A program made the position numbers and the translations under genes. Shown one piece after another: positions 9,453 to 18,307 of a DNA stretch of 53,262 nt. A model generated the notes under the pieces. That model saw only the letters and a program-made list of their open reading frames with translations. It was not told the DNA's origin and did no database searches. The stretch spans positions 1 through 53,262 of the forward strand of contig CABZUW010000008.1 of assembly GCA_902529105.1 (NCBI GenBank). The letters are read 5' to 3'. Numbering within the stretch: position 1 is the first letter of the stretch; each line of letters starts with the position of its first letter. Source of the stretch: an uncultured Pelagibacteraceae bacterium. GTDB lineage: Bacteria; Pseudomonadota; Alphaproteobacteria; Pelagibacterales; Pelagibacteraceae.

Positions 9453-10372
9453 TTAATAAAATTTTAAATCATAAATCATTTAAAAATAACCCTCCAGTTA
9501 TTATTGACTTAGGTGCATCGGGTGAAACGTATAATAAATGGAAAGATATTTACCCCCAGTCAGTATTTGTAGCTTTAGACGGTGATAAAAGGGAGAAAAT
9601 AAAAAAAAAACATAAATTTAAAAAATATATTCAAATCAATAAAATAATTTTTAAAAAAAAAACAAATAAATTATTTTACTTTACGAAATCTCCTTATTGC
9701 AGCAGCTTATTAAAACCTATTTATAAAAAAACTAAAGAATGGTTTTTTCATAATAGCTTTAAGATAATTAAAACTACAAAAATTAAAACTGTTACAGTTA
9801 AGGAAATTATCTATAAAAATAAAATAGAAGGTATTGATATAATGAAAATTGACTTACAAGGAATAGACTTAGATATTTTAAAAAGTTTACCAAAAAAATT
9901 AAAAGAAAATATTAAATATATAGACATTGAACCTAGTATGTATGGTTTTTATAGAGGTGAAAAAAACAATGTCTCTGAGATTTTAAAATATATGCAAAAA
10001 GATTATTCAATTGAGGATATAGCTTTTGGAAAACATATAAAAGGTGATATTAGAAAAATTGAAAATTATTCTAACCTAAAGAAAAAACTTATTTATTTTT
10101 GTAATAAGAAGAGCATTAGTTATATGAATATTTGCTTTATAAAAAAGTTCAAAAACCACAAGAATGTAAGAGATACACTTATGTATCTATGTATTTTATT
10201 AATTAATAGAAGATATAGTGAGGTATATGACATTTTAGACATGACAAATAATAAAGACCCTATATTTAATGAAATAAAATCATTTTGTGATAATAAATTA
10301 AACTTTTCTTTGATCACATATATTTTATTTATACCTCTAATTATTTTTAAAAAGTTGTTGAAGAAAATTTGA
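9449..10372 (+). CDS. FkbM-family methyltransferase
   Basis: A 307-residue SAM-dependent O-methyltransferase of the FkbM type, which typically methylates sugar hydroxyls in polysaccharides. It shows PVIIDLGASGE (16-26), the mid-domain CSSLLKP (84-90) and GIDIMKIDLQGIDLDILK (128-145), the characteristic FkbM strand-turn-helix. Residues 210-307 form an extra C-terminal tail that I do not recognise and that ends in a hydrophobic segment (about 290-303), possibly a membrane anchor. It overlaps the upstream gene by four bases and the downstream GT4 by one base. Confidence 0.82.
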   Translation: MINKILNHKSFKNNPPVIIDLGASGETYNKWKDIYPQSVFVALDGDKREKIKKKHKFKKYIQINKIIFKKKTNKLFYFTKSPYCSSLLKPIYKKTKEWFFHNSFKIIKTTKIKTVTVKEIIYKNKIEGIDIMKIDLQGIDLDILKSLPKKLKENIKYIDIEPSMYGFYRGEKNNVSEILKYMQKDYSIEDIAFGKHIKGDIRKIENYSNLKKKLIYFCNKKSISYMNICFIKKFKNHKNVRDTLMYLCILLINRRYSEVYDILDMTNNKDPIFNEIKSFCDNKLNFSLITYILFIPLIIFKKLLKKI

Positions 10373-11469
10373 TGCAAAAAAAAATTATTTTATTTATGCC
10401 CTCTATAGAATTTGGAGGTGTAGAAAAAAATTTATATTTGTTATCAAATTTTTTGTCTAAAAAACTTAAAATAGCTATAATTACAGCTGATAATTTATCG
10501 AAGAAAAAGTTCAGCAAAGATATAGAATATATTTCTCCTAAAAGGAATTTTTTTTATAAAAAAAAAAAGTATTTAAAATACATGGTGTGTATAATTTTAC
10601 TTATAAAACAAATATTATCTGTCAAAAATATTGCAGTATTTTCCTTTCAAGCCAATATTTACGCAATTATTGTTTGCAAAATATTTAATATTAAAATTAT
10701 TACGAGATCAAATACATCTCCAACAGGTTGGTCTGATAATTTTTTAAAAATTTACATTTTTAAAAAAGTTTTAAGACTTTCTAACTTAGTAATAGTAAAT
10801 AGTGCTGAATTTAAAAAAGAAATGAATAAAAAATTTAATATTAAAAGCAAATTAATATTAAATCCGCTCAACAAAAAAGAAATAATAAAAAATAGCAAAT
10901 TTAAATTGAAAAAAGAAGTATTTTTTAAAAAGGATTATTTAAACATTATAAATGTATCAAGATTAACTGATCAGAAAGACCATATAACGCTTCTAAAAGC
11001 AATAAATATTTTAAAAAATAAGATTAAACTTAAACTATTAATAGTAGGAGATGGTGCTAATAAAAGTAAAATTATTGATTTTATTTATTTAAATAGACTG
11101 CACAAAAATGTAAAATTAAAAAATTTTCAAGCTAATCCTTATCCTTTAATAAAAAAGTCTGATTTATTAATACTTTCATCTAAATATGAAGGCTTACCTA
11201 ATATATTATTAGAAGGTATAACTTTAAAAACATTTATTATTTCATCAAATTGCAATACAGGTCCAAAAGAAATATTAGATAATGGAAGGTACGGCCTTAT
11301 TTTCAATGTTGGTAATGAGAAAGAGCTAGCATCAAAAATTTTGATGTACTATCATAATCCAAATAAATATGACAAAATGAAATTTGCTGCATACAAAAGT
11401 TTAGATAAATATGATTTCGAAAAGAACTGTGATTTATATTACAAATGTATCAAAAACTATTTATTTTAG
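10372..11469 (+). CDS. Glycosyltransferase family 4 (GT-B)
   Basis: A 365-residue GT-B transferase. I place the start at the ATG 10372-10374, which overlaps the upstream TGA by one base. A TTG codon immediately before it would add one Met. Features are the N-terminal FGGVEKNLYLLS loop (14-25), NVSRLTDQKDH (194-204), IVGDGANKSK (224-233) and the donor-site segment SKYEGLPNILLEG (270-282). It closes the plus-strand operon and overlaps tail to tail by 20 bases with the next minus-strand gene, so there is no room for a separate terminator. Acceptor and donor are unknown. Confidence 0.86.
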   Translation: MQKKIILFMPSIEFGGVEKNLYLLSNFLSKKLKIAIITADNLSKKKFSKDIEYISPKRNFFYKKKKYLKYMVCIILLIKQILSVKNIAVFSFQANIYAIIVCKIFNIKIITRSNTSPTGWSDNFLKIYIFKKVLRLSNLVIVNSAEFKKEMNKKFNIKSKLILNPLNKKEIIKNSKFKLKKEVFFKKDYLNIINVSRLTDQKDHITLLKAINILKNKIKLKLLIVGDGANKSKIIDFIYLNRLHKNVKLKNFQANPYPLIKKSDLLILSSKYEGLPNILLEGITLKTFIISSNCNTGPKEILDNGRYGLIFNVGNEKELASKILMYYHNPNKYDKMKFAAYKSLDKYDFEKNCDLYYKCIKNYLF

Positions 11470-12673
11470 TATTTAAGCTTTCTTTATAAACCTCAATATA
11501 TTTATTTGCAATTATATGTGGATCAAAATTTTTTTTTATAAATTCTATTCCTTGTTTTGAAAATACTCTTAACTTTTCCTCAGAGTCCAATAATTCATTA
11601 ACACAATTAACAAAATTTTTTTCATCGGCAACACACCCATTTATATTATCTTTAACAATATCCTCAGTGCCAGTCCCTCTCAATGTGATTACAGGTGTTC
11701 CTGTTGCTATTGATTCTGCTGCGGTTAATCCAAATACCTCCTCCTTACTTGGCACCAGCATTACATCTGACAAACTATATAAGGCTCTCAGTTTAGTGTT
11801 TCTATCATCAATTCGACCAAGCTTAATAAGATATAAATTGTTATTTATTCTTATATTTTCTTTTTGGTCGTCACCAAAAACAATAAATATAATTTTAAAA
11901 TTTTTAGAACAATTTTTTGCTGCTTCAAATGCTAATTTATAACCTTTTCTCAAATTTTTTGTAGCTCTGTCGGCGCCAAATAGTAATATTTTATGTTTAC
12001 TAAAATCTTTAAAGTTTTCTAAATTAAGTATTTTAAACAAAACCTCTCTTTCAAAAATTCTTTTCCATAAACTTATATCAATTGGATGTGGTATTACTCG
12101 GGCTTCGTTATTTTTTAAAACATCACTTTGCCTGACTTTTTTAAAAACCCAATTTGAGGGACATACAATTTTAAAAAGTCTATCCCAATTTTTTCTCTTC
12201 GAATTTTTTATAAAATTGTCAATAAATGAGTTTCCAATATTTTTTCTGTTATAATAGTGATCCTTGCCGCTTATAGGCCATAAATCGTGAATAGTCCAAA
12301 TAATTGGTTTATTAATTCTGGTAACATCTTTAATAGACATCATCTCATTGTTAATCCAGTGTAAATTTATAATATCATGCTTCAATTTATTAATTTTATA
12401 TGGAAGCAAAGACCTTAATAGCCCTGAAGATTGAGTATTGGTACTCTTTTCATTTAAATATTTAAATAAGTTTCTATTAAATTTTTCTCTAAATTTACGA
12501 GAAACACTTGCTAGAAAACTTTTATCTGTAATTACATTTTGATCACTTGAAATTTTTTCAGAAACTAATAACTGAGATTTTATTTGTTCTCTCAAAAGAC
12601 AATTATGAATTTGATTAGCTGCAATACTAGCTCCTCCTTGATTTTCGAAGTAGTTTACATGTAAGACCTTCAT
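11450..12673 (-). CDS. Glycosyltransferase family 4, WcaC-like
   Basis: A 407-residue GT-B transferase resembling the colanic-acid WcaC type. The acceptor-side motif NQGGASIAAN (11-20), INLHWIN (102-108) and TIHDLWPISGKDHYY (127-141) are followed by LLFGADRATKNLRKG (230-244). The nucleotide-sugar site is EEVFGLTAAESIATGTP (311-327). The signature from HDLWP to the GA-rich strand makes the family call strong. It lies one base downstream of the ParB-like gene (12675) and overlaps the convergent GT4 by 20 bases. Donor identity cannot be read. Confidence 0.86.
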   Translation of the reverse strand: MKVLHVNYFENQGGASIAANQIHNCLLREQIKSQLLVSEKISSDQNVITDKSFLASVSRKFREKFNRNLFKYLNEKSTNTQSSGLLRSLLPYKINKLKHDIINLHWINNEMMSIKDVTRINKPIIWTIHDLWPISGKDHYYNRKNIGNSFIDNFIKNSKRKNWDRLFKIVCPSNWVFKKVRQSDVLKNNEARVIPHPIDISLWKRIFEREVLFKILNLENFKDFSKHKILLFGADRATKNLRKGYKLAFEAAKNCSKNFKIIFIVFGDDQKENIRINNNLYLIKLGRIDDRNTKLRALYSLSDVMLVPSKEEVFGLTAAESIATGTPVITLRGTGTEDIVKDNINGCVADEKNFVNCVNELLDSEEKLRVFSKQGIEFIKKNFDPHIIANKYIEVYKESLNTKINSF

Positions 12674-12674
12674 A

Positions 12675-13484
12675 CTAATTATTTAAAAGATTAATAACAA
12701 ATTTTTTTCTTTTTTTTTTTAAATTATTGTCAAAGTATAATTTAAACAATTTTAATTCTTTTGAGTTTTTTTTAAAAAAATTACTAGATACAAATCTAGG
12801 TTCATTTGGTTGAAACCAGCATTCAAGATAGCGGCTTTTTAAAGAACTCATGACTGCAGCTCTATGGTTTCCACCAATTATGTGAAATAGAAATTTTTTT
12901 TTATGAATAAGAAATATGCCTCTAATAAAACCTGTTTTAAATTTTTTTGGCTTCCATCCATTTGTTTTTATAGATTCATATAAATTGTCAATTCTATTAT
13001 ACTCAAAATTAAGTAATCTTTCACTGATAGGTCCATTAAGAATATGGCCATCATTTTTATTAAACCCTAAGGTGTAAATGCCTCTGAAGTTCTGTTTAGC
13101 GTGATATTTAAGTAAATCATTTACTAGAGGGGTTGAGGGTTTTGACCGAGTTAATTTTGAAATTTTTAATGCATCTATTAAATTTTTTGGTCTAAATCTT
13201 TCGTAAAAATTTTTTAATATTTTTTTATTTTTATACTTTAAATATAATGACATAGGATTTTCCATAGTATTTAAAAAAAAACATGAGCCATAAATACTTT
13301 TTTGTATTGGTACTTTGAAAACAATATTAGTATCTCTATAAAAAATTAATTTTGATAAACTTTCGAAATTTGTTATTGGTCTTTTAATTACTTGTATTTT
13401 TTCTTTTTGACGTTTTATCTGTTTAATCTCGTAATTTTGTGTTCTTAAAAATTTGTTAATTAATTGTTTTGATTTTTTAAACAT
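12675..13484 (-). CDS. ParB/sulfiredoxin-like fold protein of unknown role (paralogue 1)
   Basis: A 269-residue protein with no standard annotation. Near the C-terminus it carries GGNHRAAVM (204-212), which has the G-x-H/R-x-x-A shape of the nucleotide-binding box in ParB, sulfiredoxin (GCHR) and the ParB-like kinases (DGHHR). Upstream are GPISERLLNFEYNRI (151-165) and NGWKPKKF (175-182). The same order and spacing recur in the protein at 34243-35169, so the two are homologous. Being operonic with a WcaC-like GT (one-base gap) points to glycan assembly rather than chromosome partition. It may be a phosphotransferase or kinase acting on a sugar or lipid carrier; that is inference. The N-terminal 60 residues are basic and not conserved with the other copy. 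Confidence 0.6.
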   Translation of the reverse strand: MFKKSKQLINKFLRTQNYEIKQIKRQKEKIQVIKRPITNFESLSKLIFYRDTNIVFKVPIQKSIYGSCFFLNTMENPMSLYLKYKNKKILKNFYERFRPKNLIDALKISKLTRSKPSTPLVNDLLKYHAKQNFRGIYTLGFNKNDGHILNGPISERLLNFEYNRIDNLYESIKTNGWKPKKFKTGFIRGIFLIHKKKFLFHIIGGNHRAAVMSSLKSRYLECWFQPNEPRFVSSNFFKKNSKELKLFKLYFDNNLKKKRKKFVINLLNN

Positions 13485-13510
13485 GAAAAGATAAATACAT
13501 ATACATAATT

Positions 13511-14407
13511 GTGAATAAATATTCTACTACATTTAACTTATACAAAAAAAAACCAATTATAAATAATTTTAAAATTAACAAAATAACTTCAAAATTATTA
13601 ATCAAAAATTTAAGTAAGAATAGTTGTGGTGGACTGAGAATGAAAGGATTTTTTAAACATAAATCCACAACAATTCCACTAATTACAGTAATCACTGTAG
13701 TAAGAAATAATGAGAGGTATATAGAGGAAACTATTCTAAGTGTATTAAGTCAAAAATATAAAAACCTAGAATATATAATAATCGACGGCAACTCAACTGA
13801 TGGTACAAAAAATATAATTAAAAAATATAATAAATATATTGATTATTGGATAAGCAAAAAAGATAGGGGTATCTATGATGCTTTTAACGAAGGATTAAAA
13901 TTATCTAACGGTAATTATGTGGTATTCCTAAATTCTGACGACGTTTTTACGTCAAATGCCTTTTTATATTTAAATAAATACTTAAAAAAGAAAAAGGATT
14001 TTATATTTGGATCTGTGAAAAAGCACTGGGGTGTTTTACATGGATATAAGCCACAAAAAATTTGGTATTCATGGGGTTTTTACTCTAGCCATTCTTCAGG
14101 TTTTTTTGTTAAAGACGAAGCAATGAAAAAAATAGGAAAGTATAAATTAAAATACAAATATTCATCAGACTACGATTATTTCTATAGAATGATAGTAAAA
14201 CATAAATTGAATGGTATCGCATCAAGCAAAAAAGAAATTTTTGGAGTTTTTAGACGTGGGGGTTTTTCAAGTAAAATATCTTTTAGGAAACATTTTATGG
14301 AAGAATTAAAAATTAGATACGACAATGGTCAAAATATTGTTTTATTATTATTTATTTGTATCGGGAAAATAACTTTTAATTTTAGAAGATTTATTTTAAA
14401 CAAGTAA
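13511..14407 (+). CDS. Glycosyltransferase family 2
   Basis: A 298-residue GT-A transferase reading from a GTG start at 13511. The first internal ATG (13640) would cut off the CGGLRMKG segment (39-46), which I recognise as the usual lead-in of this subgroup, so the GTG start is preferred. The core has ITVITVVRNNERYIEETI (58-75), IDGNSTDGT (91-99), KDRGIYDAFNEGLKLSNG (117-134) and the metal site FLNSDD (139-144). It is a lone plus-strand gene: 26 bases separate it from the divergent ParB-like gene, and its end overlaps the convergent oxygenase gene by 17 bases. Sugar specificity unknown. Confidence 0.85.
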   Translation: MNKYSTTFNLYKKKPIINNFKINKITSKLLIKNLSKNSCGGLRMKGFFKHKSTTIPLITVITVVRNNERYIEETILSVLSQKYKNLEYIIIDGNSTDGTKNIIKKYNKYIDYWISKKDRGIYDAFNEGLKLSNGNYVVFLNSDDVFTSNAFLYLNKYLKKKKDFIFGSVKKHWGVLHGYKPQKIWYSWGFYSSHSSGFFVKDEAMKKIGKYKLKYKYSSDYDYFYRMIVKHKLNGIASSKKEIFGVFRRGGFSSKISFRKHFMEELKIRYDNGQNIVLLLFICIGKITFNFRRFILNK

Positions 14408-15203
14408 ATTGTGTATTTAGAGTAAACCTAACTTTGTCTTTTCCTTGTATTTCTTTAAAACCATGAAAAAAGTTTTCTCTCGATCTATAAATAAGTGCAG
14501 AGTTGTTTAATTTCCTAGGTTCAAAGATAACTTTCTTAAATTCGTTATCCTCATACAAACCTGTGCCACCTGAGAACTCCTGATCATCCGTGCCTTTTAA
14601 AAATATAATTATATTTATCGCTGGATTAGAAATATTATTATTTTCTAAAGATATTGCGTCCTTATGAGGAAATAAAACTGATCCTTTTTTAGCAGTTGTT
14701 AGAGAAATACTAAAGCATGATCTATTGAACTTATCGTTGCATAAGTTATTAACTATTTTTTTAAACTCAGTAGAGTCTAAATAATTATATAATTTTTTAA
14801 TATACAAATGATGTTCAATATACCTTGGTAATTCTTTGAGTGTATGGTTCCACTCAAATCCAAAATCATATTGTTTTGAGATATATTTCATGGGTCTAAA
14901 ATAATGCCTGCCTGGCCAATTTTGAACTATTTGTTTGCATGTTTCCTGCGAAAAAAAATTATCTATAAAGCACCAATTGTTCTTATTAAAAAATTCTGAA
15001 TACTCTTTCAGGTCTGAATTTAAACTAATTTCGAAACTAAAATTTTTTTCTAAATTATTTTTAGATTTTTTGTAAGAGTCGAATTTGCGAAATATTGATC
15101 TATATTTTGAAACAATTCTCCAATTTTTACACAACAAATATCTTATAGGAGTTTTTATAAAATTATATTTTTTAAAATATATTTCTGAATAATCGTAAGC
15201 CAT
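14391..15203 (-). CDS. 2-oxoglutarate/Fe(II)-dependent oxygenase
   Basis: A 270-residue protein with a double-stranded beta-helix iron site at its C-terminal half. The iron ligands are H180-x-D182 in FPHKDAIS and H247 in FFHGFKEI. R259 (KVRFTLN) would hold 2-oxoglutarate. The stretch FSGGTGLYEDNEF (210-222) is typical of the prolyl-4-hydroxylase/PhyH-like small-molecule oxygenases found in glycan loci. A sugar or lipid hydroxylation is likely. The first 60 residues are basic and unlike a catalytic domain. It is one base downstream of the GT-B gene at 15205, in the operon that starts at 20553. Confidence 0.75.
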   Translation of the reverse strand: MAYDYSEIYFKKYNFIKTPIRYLLCKNWRIVSKYRSIFRKFDSYKKSKNNLEKNFSFEISLNSDLKEYSEFFNKNNWCFIDNFFSQETCKQIVQNWPGRHYFRPMKYISKQYDFGFEWNHTLKELPRYIEHHLYIKKLYNYLDSTEFKKIVNNLCNDKFNRSCFSISLTTAKKGSVLFPHKDAISLENNNISNPAINIIIFLKGTDDQEFSGGTGLYEDNEFKKVIFEPRKLNNSALIYRSRENFFHGFKEIQGKDKVRFTLNTQFTCLK

Positions 15204-15204
15204 T

Positions 15205-16590
15205 TTAAATAAGTATTTTTTTAATTATTTTATTCAAATTACTCTTATAATTTTTGCAATTTTCTGTCAAAAAGAAATCTCTATGTCGATCAATTTTTAA
15301 ATATAAATTTTTATTAACTAATTTACTACATTTTATCATATCTTTTTCAAGATTTTGAATTTCGTTATTTTGAATTATAGCTGGTGATTTAGAAATATTT
15401 TTAAAATGAACGAAATTATTAAAAATATTATAAGGATTTAGCAATGTTTTTTTATTTTTGAAATTTAAAAGTAGTACAGGTTTTCTAAGAATTAAAGCTT
15501 CAATGATCATAGATGTAGGACCAGAAATAATAAATTCTGCATTTTTTAATAAAGATGGGTAATAATTTAAATTTGGCTGAATATGTGACTGAAAATTTTT
15601 TTTTAAATAATTATCTTTTACTTGTGGATCAATAATAACATTTTTAAAGTATTTCTGTTTGAAGATTTTTACGCTCTTTCTCCATGGGTGAGGTCTATAA
15701 ATTAATTTAAGATCTCTCAAATAATTATTTCTGGAGATAATATTATCAACTAAAGGTAAAATATTGCTTTCTGTTGGCAAAGTACTTTCTAAAAACAAAA
15801 TATATTTAAATTTGAAATTAGATGTAATATTTTTATTTCTCAACCTAAAATACTTTTCATATCTGGGAGTGCCCATTAAATAAACATTTTTTTTTTTAAT
15901 TTTTTGAATTTTAACTGCATGCTGTAAAGTCTGCTTACCCCAAACAGTAAATAAACTATTTTTGTTGAAAAAAGTTGATTTACTTGAGAGATTGTCCCAA
16001 TTATCAACTAGGTATAAGACTTTAATTTTAACTTTTTTTAAAATTTTATATAGATCGTATTTTGTTGGATTAATTGTATTTGTAGGCATAATGATTAAGT
16101 CTGGTTTATAAGTAAAAATTTTTGTTTGAAGAAACTTATTTATCTCAATTTTATCCTCGTAAAGTTTGTGTATAGGGGAAAAAATGATCAAAGTATCATA
16201 TAAAAAACTAATATAATTTTTAATAAATCTTAAAAATCTGAGAGGGAATTTTATGATTTTTTGTAATAAACTTTCATCATCAGAATTTATGTATTTATTA
16301 AAATTTAAATATATCTTTAATTTAAATTTAAATGAGTCAGACTTGCCTCTATCTTTCCAAATTTTTCTTTGAAAAATTTTTAAAAATTTTTGTCTTTCAC
16401 TGTTAGAATATTCAAAATATGAGGTTTTTATATTTTTTAGTTTTTTTTTGTTTAACTTTAATGATTTATTTATTAAAAATTCTATAGTGTAATGCTTTGT
16501 ATTGATTATTTTGTTGAAAACTTTTGTTTCAAGATAGTTTCTTATAAATAAATAATCCGATAGGATTATTAAAATTTTTTTATTTTTCAT
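15205..16590 (-). CDS. GT-B-like surface carbohydrate biosynthesis protein
   Basis: A 461-residue protein that looks like the glycosyltransferase/glycerophosphotransferase superfamily with two Rossmann domains. The C-terminal half has YRPHPWR (298-304) and SGPTSMIIEALILRKPVLLL (356-375). This is the arrangement seen in CDP-glycerol transferases, KpsC/KpsS-type and other surface-carbohydrate proteins. The middle region has LYLVDNWDNLSSKS (192-205), where an Asn/Asp-rich loop precedes the second domain. It is probably a transferase for a nucleotide-activated sugar. It overlaps the ABC transporter gene by 11 bases, so the two are coupled. The exact family is uncertain. Confidence 0.68.
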   Translation of the reverse strand: MKNKKILIILSDYLFIRNYLETKVFNKIINTKHYTIEFLINKSLKLNKKKLKNIKTSYFEYSNSERQKFLKIFQRKIWKDRGKSDSFKFKLKIYLNFNKYINSDDESLLQKIIKFPLRFLRFIKNYISFLYDTLIIFSPIHKLYEDKIEINKFLQTKIFTYKPDLIIMPTNTINPTKYDLYKILKKVKIKVLYLVDNWDNLSSKSTFFNKNSLFTVWGKQTLQHAVKIQKIKKKNVYLMGTPRYEKYFRLRNKNITSNFKFKYILFLESTLPTESNILPLVDNIISRNNYLRDLKLIYRPHPWRKSVKIFKQKYFKNVIIDPQVKDNYLKKNFQSHIQPNLNYYPSLLKNAEFIISGPTSMIIEALILRKPVLLLNFKNKKTLLNPYNIFNNFVHFKNISKSPAIIQNNEIQNLEKDMIKCSKLVNKNLYLKIDRHRDFFLTENCKNYKSNLNKIIKKILI

Positions 16591-18307
16591 TTACTAATGA
16601 AACTTGATTATTTTCGATTTTATATATTTTATTACAAATATTTAGAGTACTGATTCTATGAGTAATCATAACCACAGTTAAATTTTGTTGATTTTTTAAT
16701 TCATTAATAAGATTTAAAAACTTTTCCTCAGTTGCAGTATCTAGTGCGTTTGTTGCCTCATCTAAAACCAATATTTGTGGATTATTATACAAAGCTCTTG
16801 CTATTCCAATTCTTTGTCTTTGACCACCAGATATTTTTACACCTTTTTCACCAACGTTGGTACTTAAGCCATCTGGTAAACTTTTTATAAATTCATCTAA
16901 ATTTGATAATTTTAAAGATAAGTTTATCCTGTCAATATCAATAAATCTTTTATTTATGCCTATAGCAATATTTTCTTGAATTGAGGCATCCATCAAATAA
17001 ATGTTTTGAGGGACATATCCTATATTAGATTGCCAATTCTTTAAATCATTATAAATGTTCTGATTATTAAACAATATCTTACCACTTGTGGGAGGCAATA
17101 GACCTAAAAGACAATCAATTAGAGTAGTTTTTCCAGAACCACTAGCTCCAACAAATCCTATAAGTGAATTTTTTTTAATTTCAAAATTAACATTTTCAAA
17201 TATAAATTTATCAATATTTGAATATTTAAAAGATAAATTTTTAATTAATAAACTTTTAAATTCATTTTTTTTTTCATTAAATTTTTCTGTTTTTTCTACA
17301 AGAATATTTTTTTTAAGCTTTAATTCCTCGTAAACTAAGGTGATTGATGCTTTACTTAAATTTATTTGTTGATAAGAGCCAATAATTTTATTGACAGCTG
17401 GCATGAGCCTGATTCCAGAAATTGCAAATAGACCAGCGAGAGGAAGTGCTGAATTTAGATCATTTAAAACATAAGAAGAGTATAATACTATACTTGTAAG
17501 ACTTATTATAAAAATTATTTCAAGCCAGTGTCGTGGTAGTGAGCTAATTATTGAAGTATAAATACCGACTTTTTTTGATATTTCTGCGTGCCCTATAAAT
17601 CTTTGTAAAAAATTATCAGAACGATTATATAAATATATATCTTTTAAACTTCCAAAACTCTCATGTAAGGTCTGGTTTAATTTACCATCATGGAATTGAT
17701 GAATTTTTCCATAATCAATTGATTTTTTAGAGATTATTTTATTAAATAAAAATGCAACAATTGAAACAAGCGCAATCAATATAATTGTAATTTGATAATT
17801 AAAATAAAGAAGGAAAAATATTATAGCTATTAAAATTAAGCTTTCATTTATAATAATTAGAATATTCTTAAGTCCATTAATAAAACCACTAGTTTCTTTT
17901 CTAATATTACGCATTAATATTGCGGAATTTCTATTTAAATGAAAATCATAAGGTTGCTTTAAGTATATATTCAAAAATTCTTTCATTAAAAAATTATAAA
18001 ATGAAAATAAATATTTAGCTTGGTATAAATTAAAAAAATATACAAATATGTTTTTAATTATAAAAACCGATATGACTATTGATAAAAAAAAATAAATTGA
18101 ATTATTGTTATCAAAATTAAAATTAAATTTTATAAAATTTACTTTTTCAAAAATATTATTATCTGCTGATAAAGAAGTGAGTAAAGGTATAACGGAACCT
18201 ATACCAATCATTTCCATACAAGTTGTTAAAATAGAGAACAATATTATTATTAAAATTTTATGATTATAATAATTTTTAGATATTGAATTTATTTTTTTTA
18301 TAGTCAT
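16580..18307 (-). CDS. ABC transporter, lipid-linked oligosaccharide flippase type (PglK/MsbA-like)
   Basis: A 575-residue half-transporter with an N-terminal membrane domain of six segments (20-320) fused to an ATPase. The ATPase has Walker A GASGSGKTT (387-395), Q-loop VPQN (432-435), signature ISGGQRQRI (492-500), Walker B ILVLDEATNALD (512-523) and the switch His in MITHRIS. PglK-type proteins flip undecaprenyl-diphosphate oligosaccharides across the inner membrane as homodimers. This is the only export candidate in the window, as no Wzx-type flippase is seen. It overlaps the GT-B gene (11 bases) and the epimerase gene (4 bases), so it is central to the operon 20553-14391. An MsbA-like lipid A exporter is the alternative, but the context favours a glycan. 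Confidence 0.85.
   Translation of the reverse strand: MTIKKINSISKNYYNHKILIIILFSILTTCMEMIGIGSVIPLLTSLSADNNIFEKVNFIKFNFNFDNNNSIYFFLSIVISVFIIKNIFVYFFNLYQAKYLFSFYNFLMKEFLNIYLKQPYDFHLNRNSAILMRNIRKETSGFINGLKNILIIINESLILIAIIFFLLYFNYQITIILIALVSIVAFLFNKIISKKSIDYGKIHQFHDGKLNQTLHESFGSLKDIYLYNRSDNFLQRFIGHAEISKKVGIYTSIISSLPRHWLEIIFIISLTSIVLYSSYVLNDLNSALPLAGLFAISGIRLMPAVNKIIGSYQQINLSKASITLVYEELKLKKNILVEKTEKFNEKKNEFKSLLIKNLSFKYSNIDKFIFENVNFEIKKNSLIGFVGASGSGKTTLIDCLLGLLPPTSGKILFNNQNIYNDLKNWQSNIGYVPQNIYLMDASIQENIAIGINKRFIDIDRINLSLKLSNLDEFIKSLPDGLSTNVGEKGVKISGGQRQRIGIARALYNNPQILVLDEATNALDTATEEKFLNLINELKNQQNLTVVMITHRISTLNICNKIYKIENNQVSLVNEK

Noticed and set aside
12701..12720. T-rich tract as a terminator
   Set aside because: The run lies inside the end of a coding gene where it encodes Lys codons on the minus strand, with no G+C stem before it; the same holds for most T tracts here.
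12675..13484. Chromosome-partition ParB or a nuclease
   Set aside because: No helix-turn-helix domain, no ParA partner and no ParB box 1; only the HR-containing box is similar, and the gene lies in a glycosyltransferase operon.
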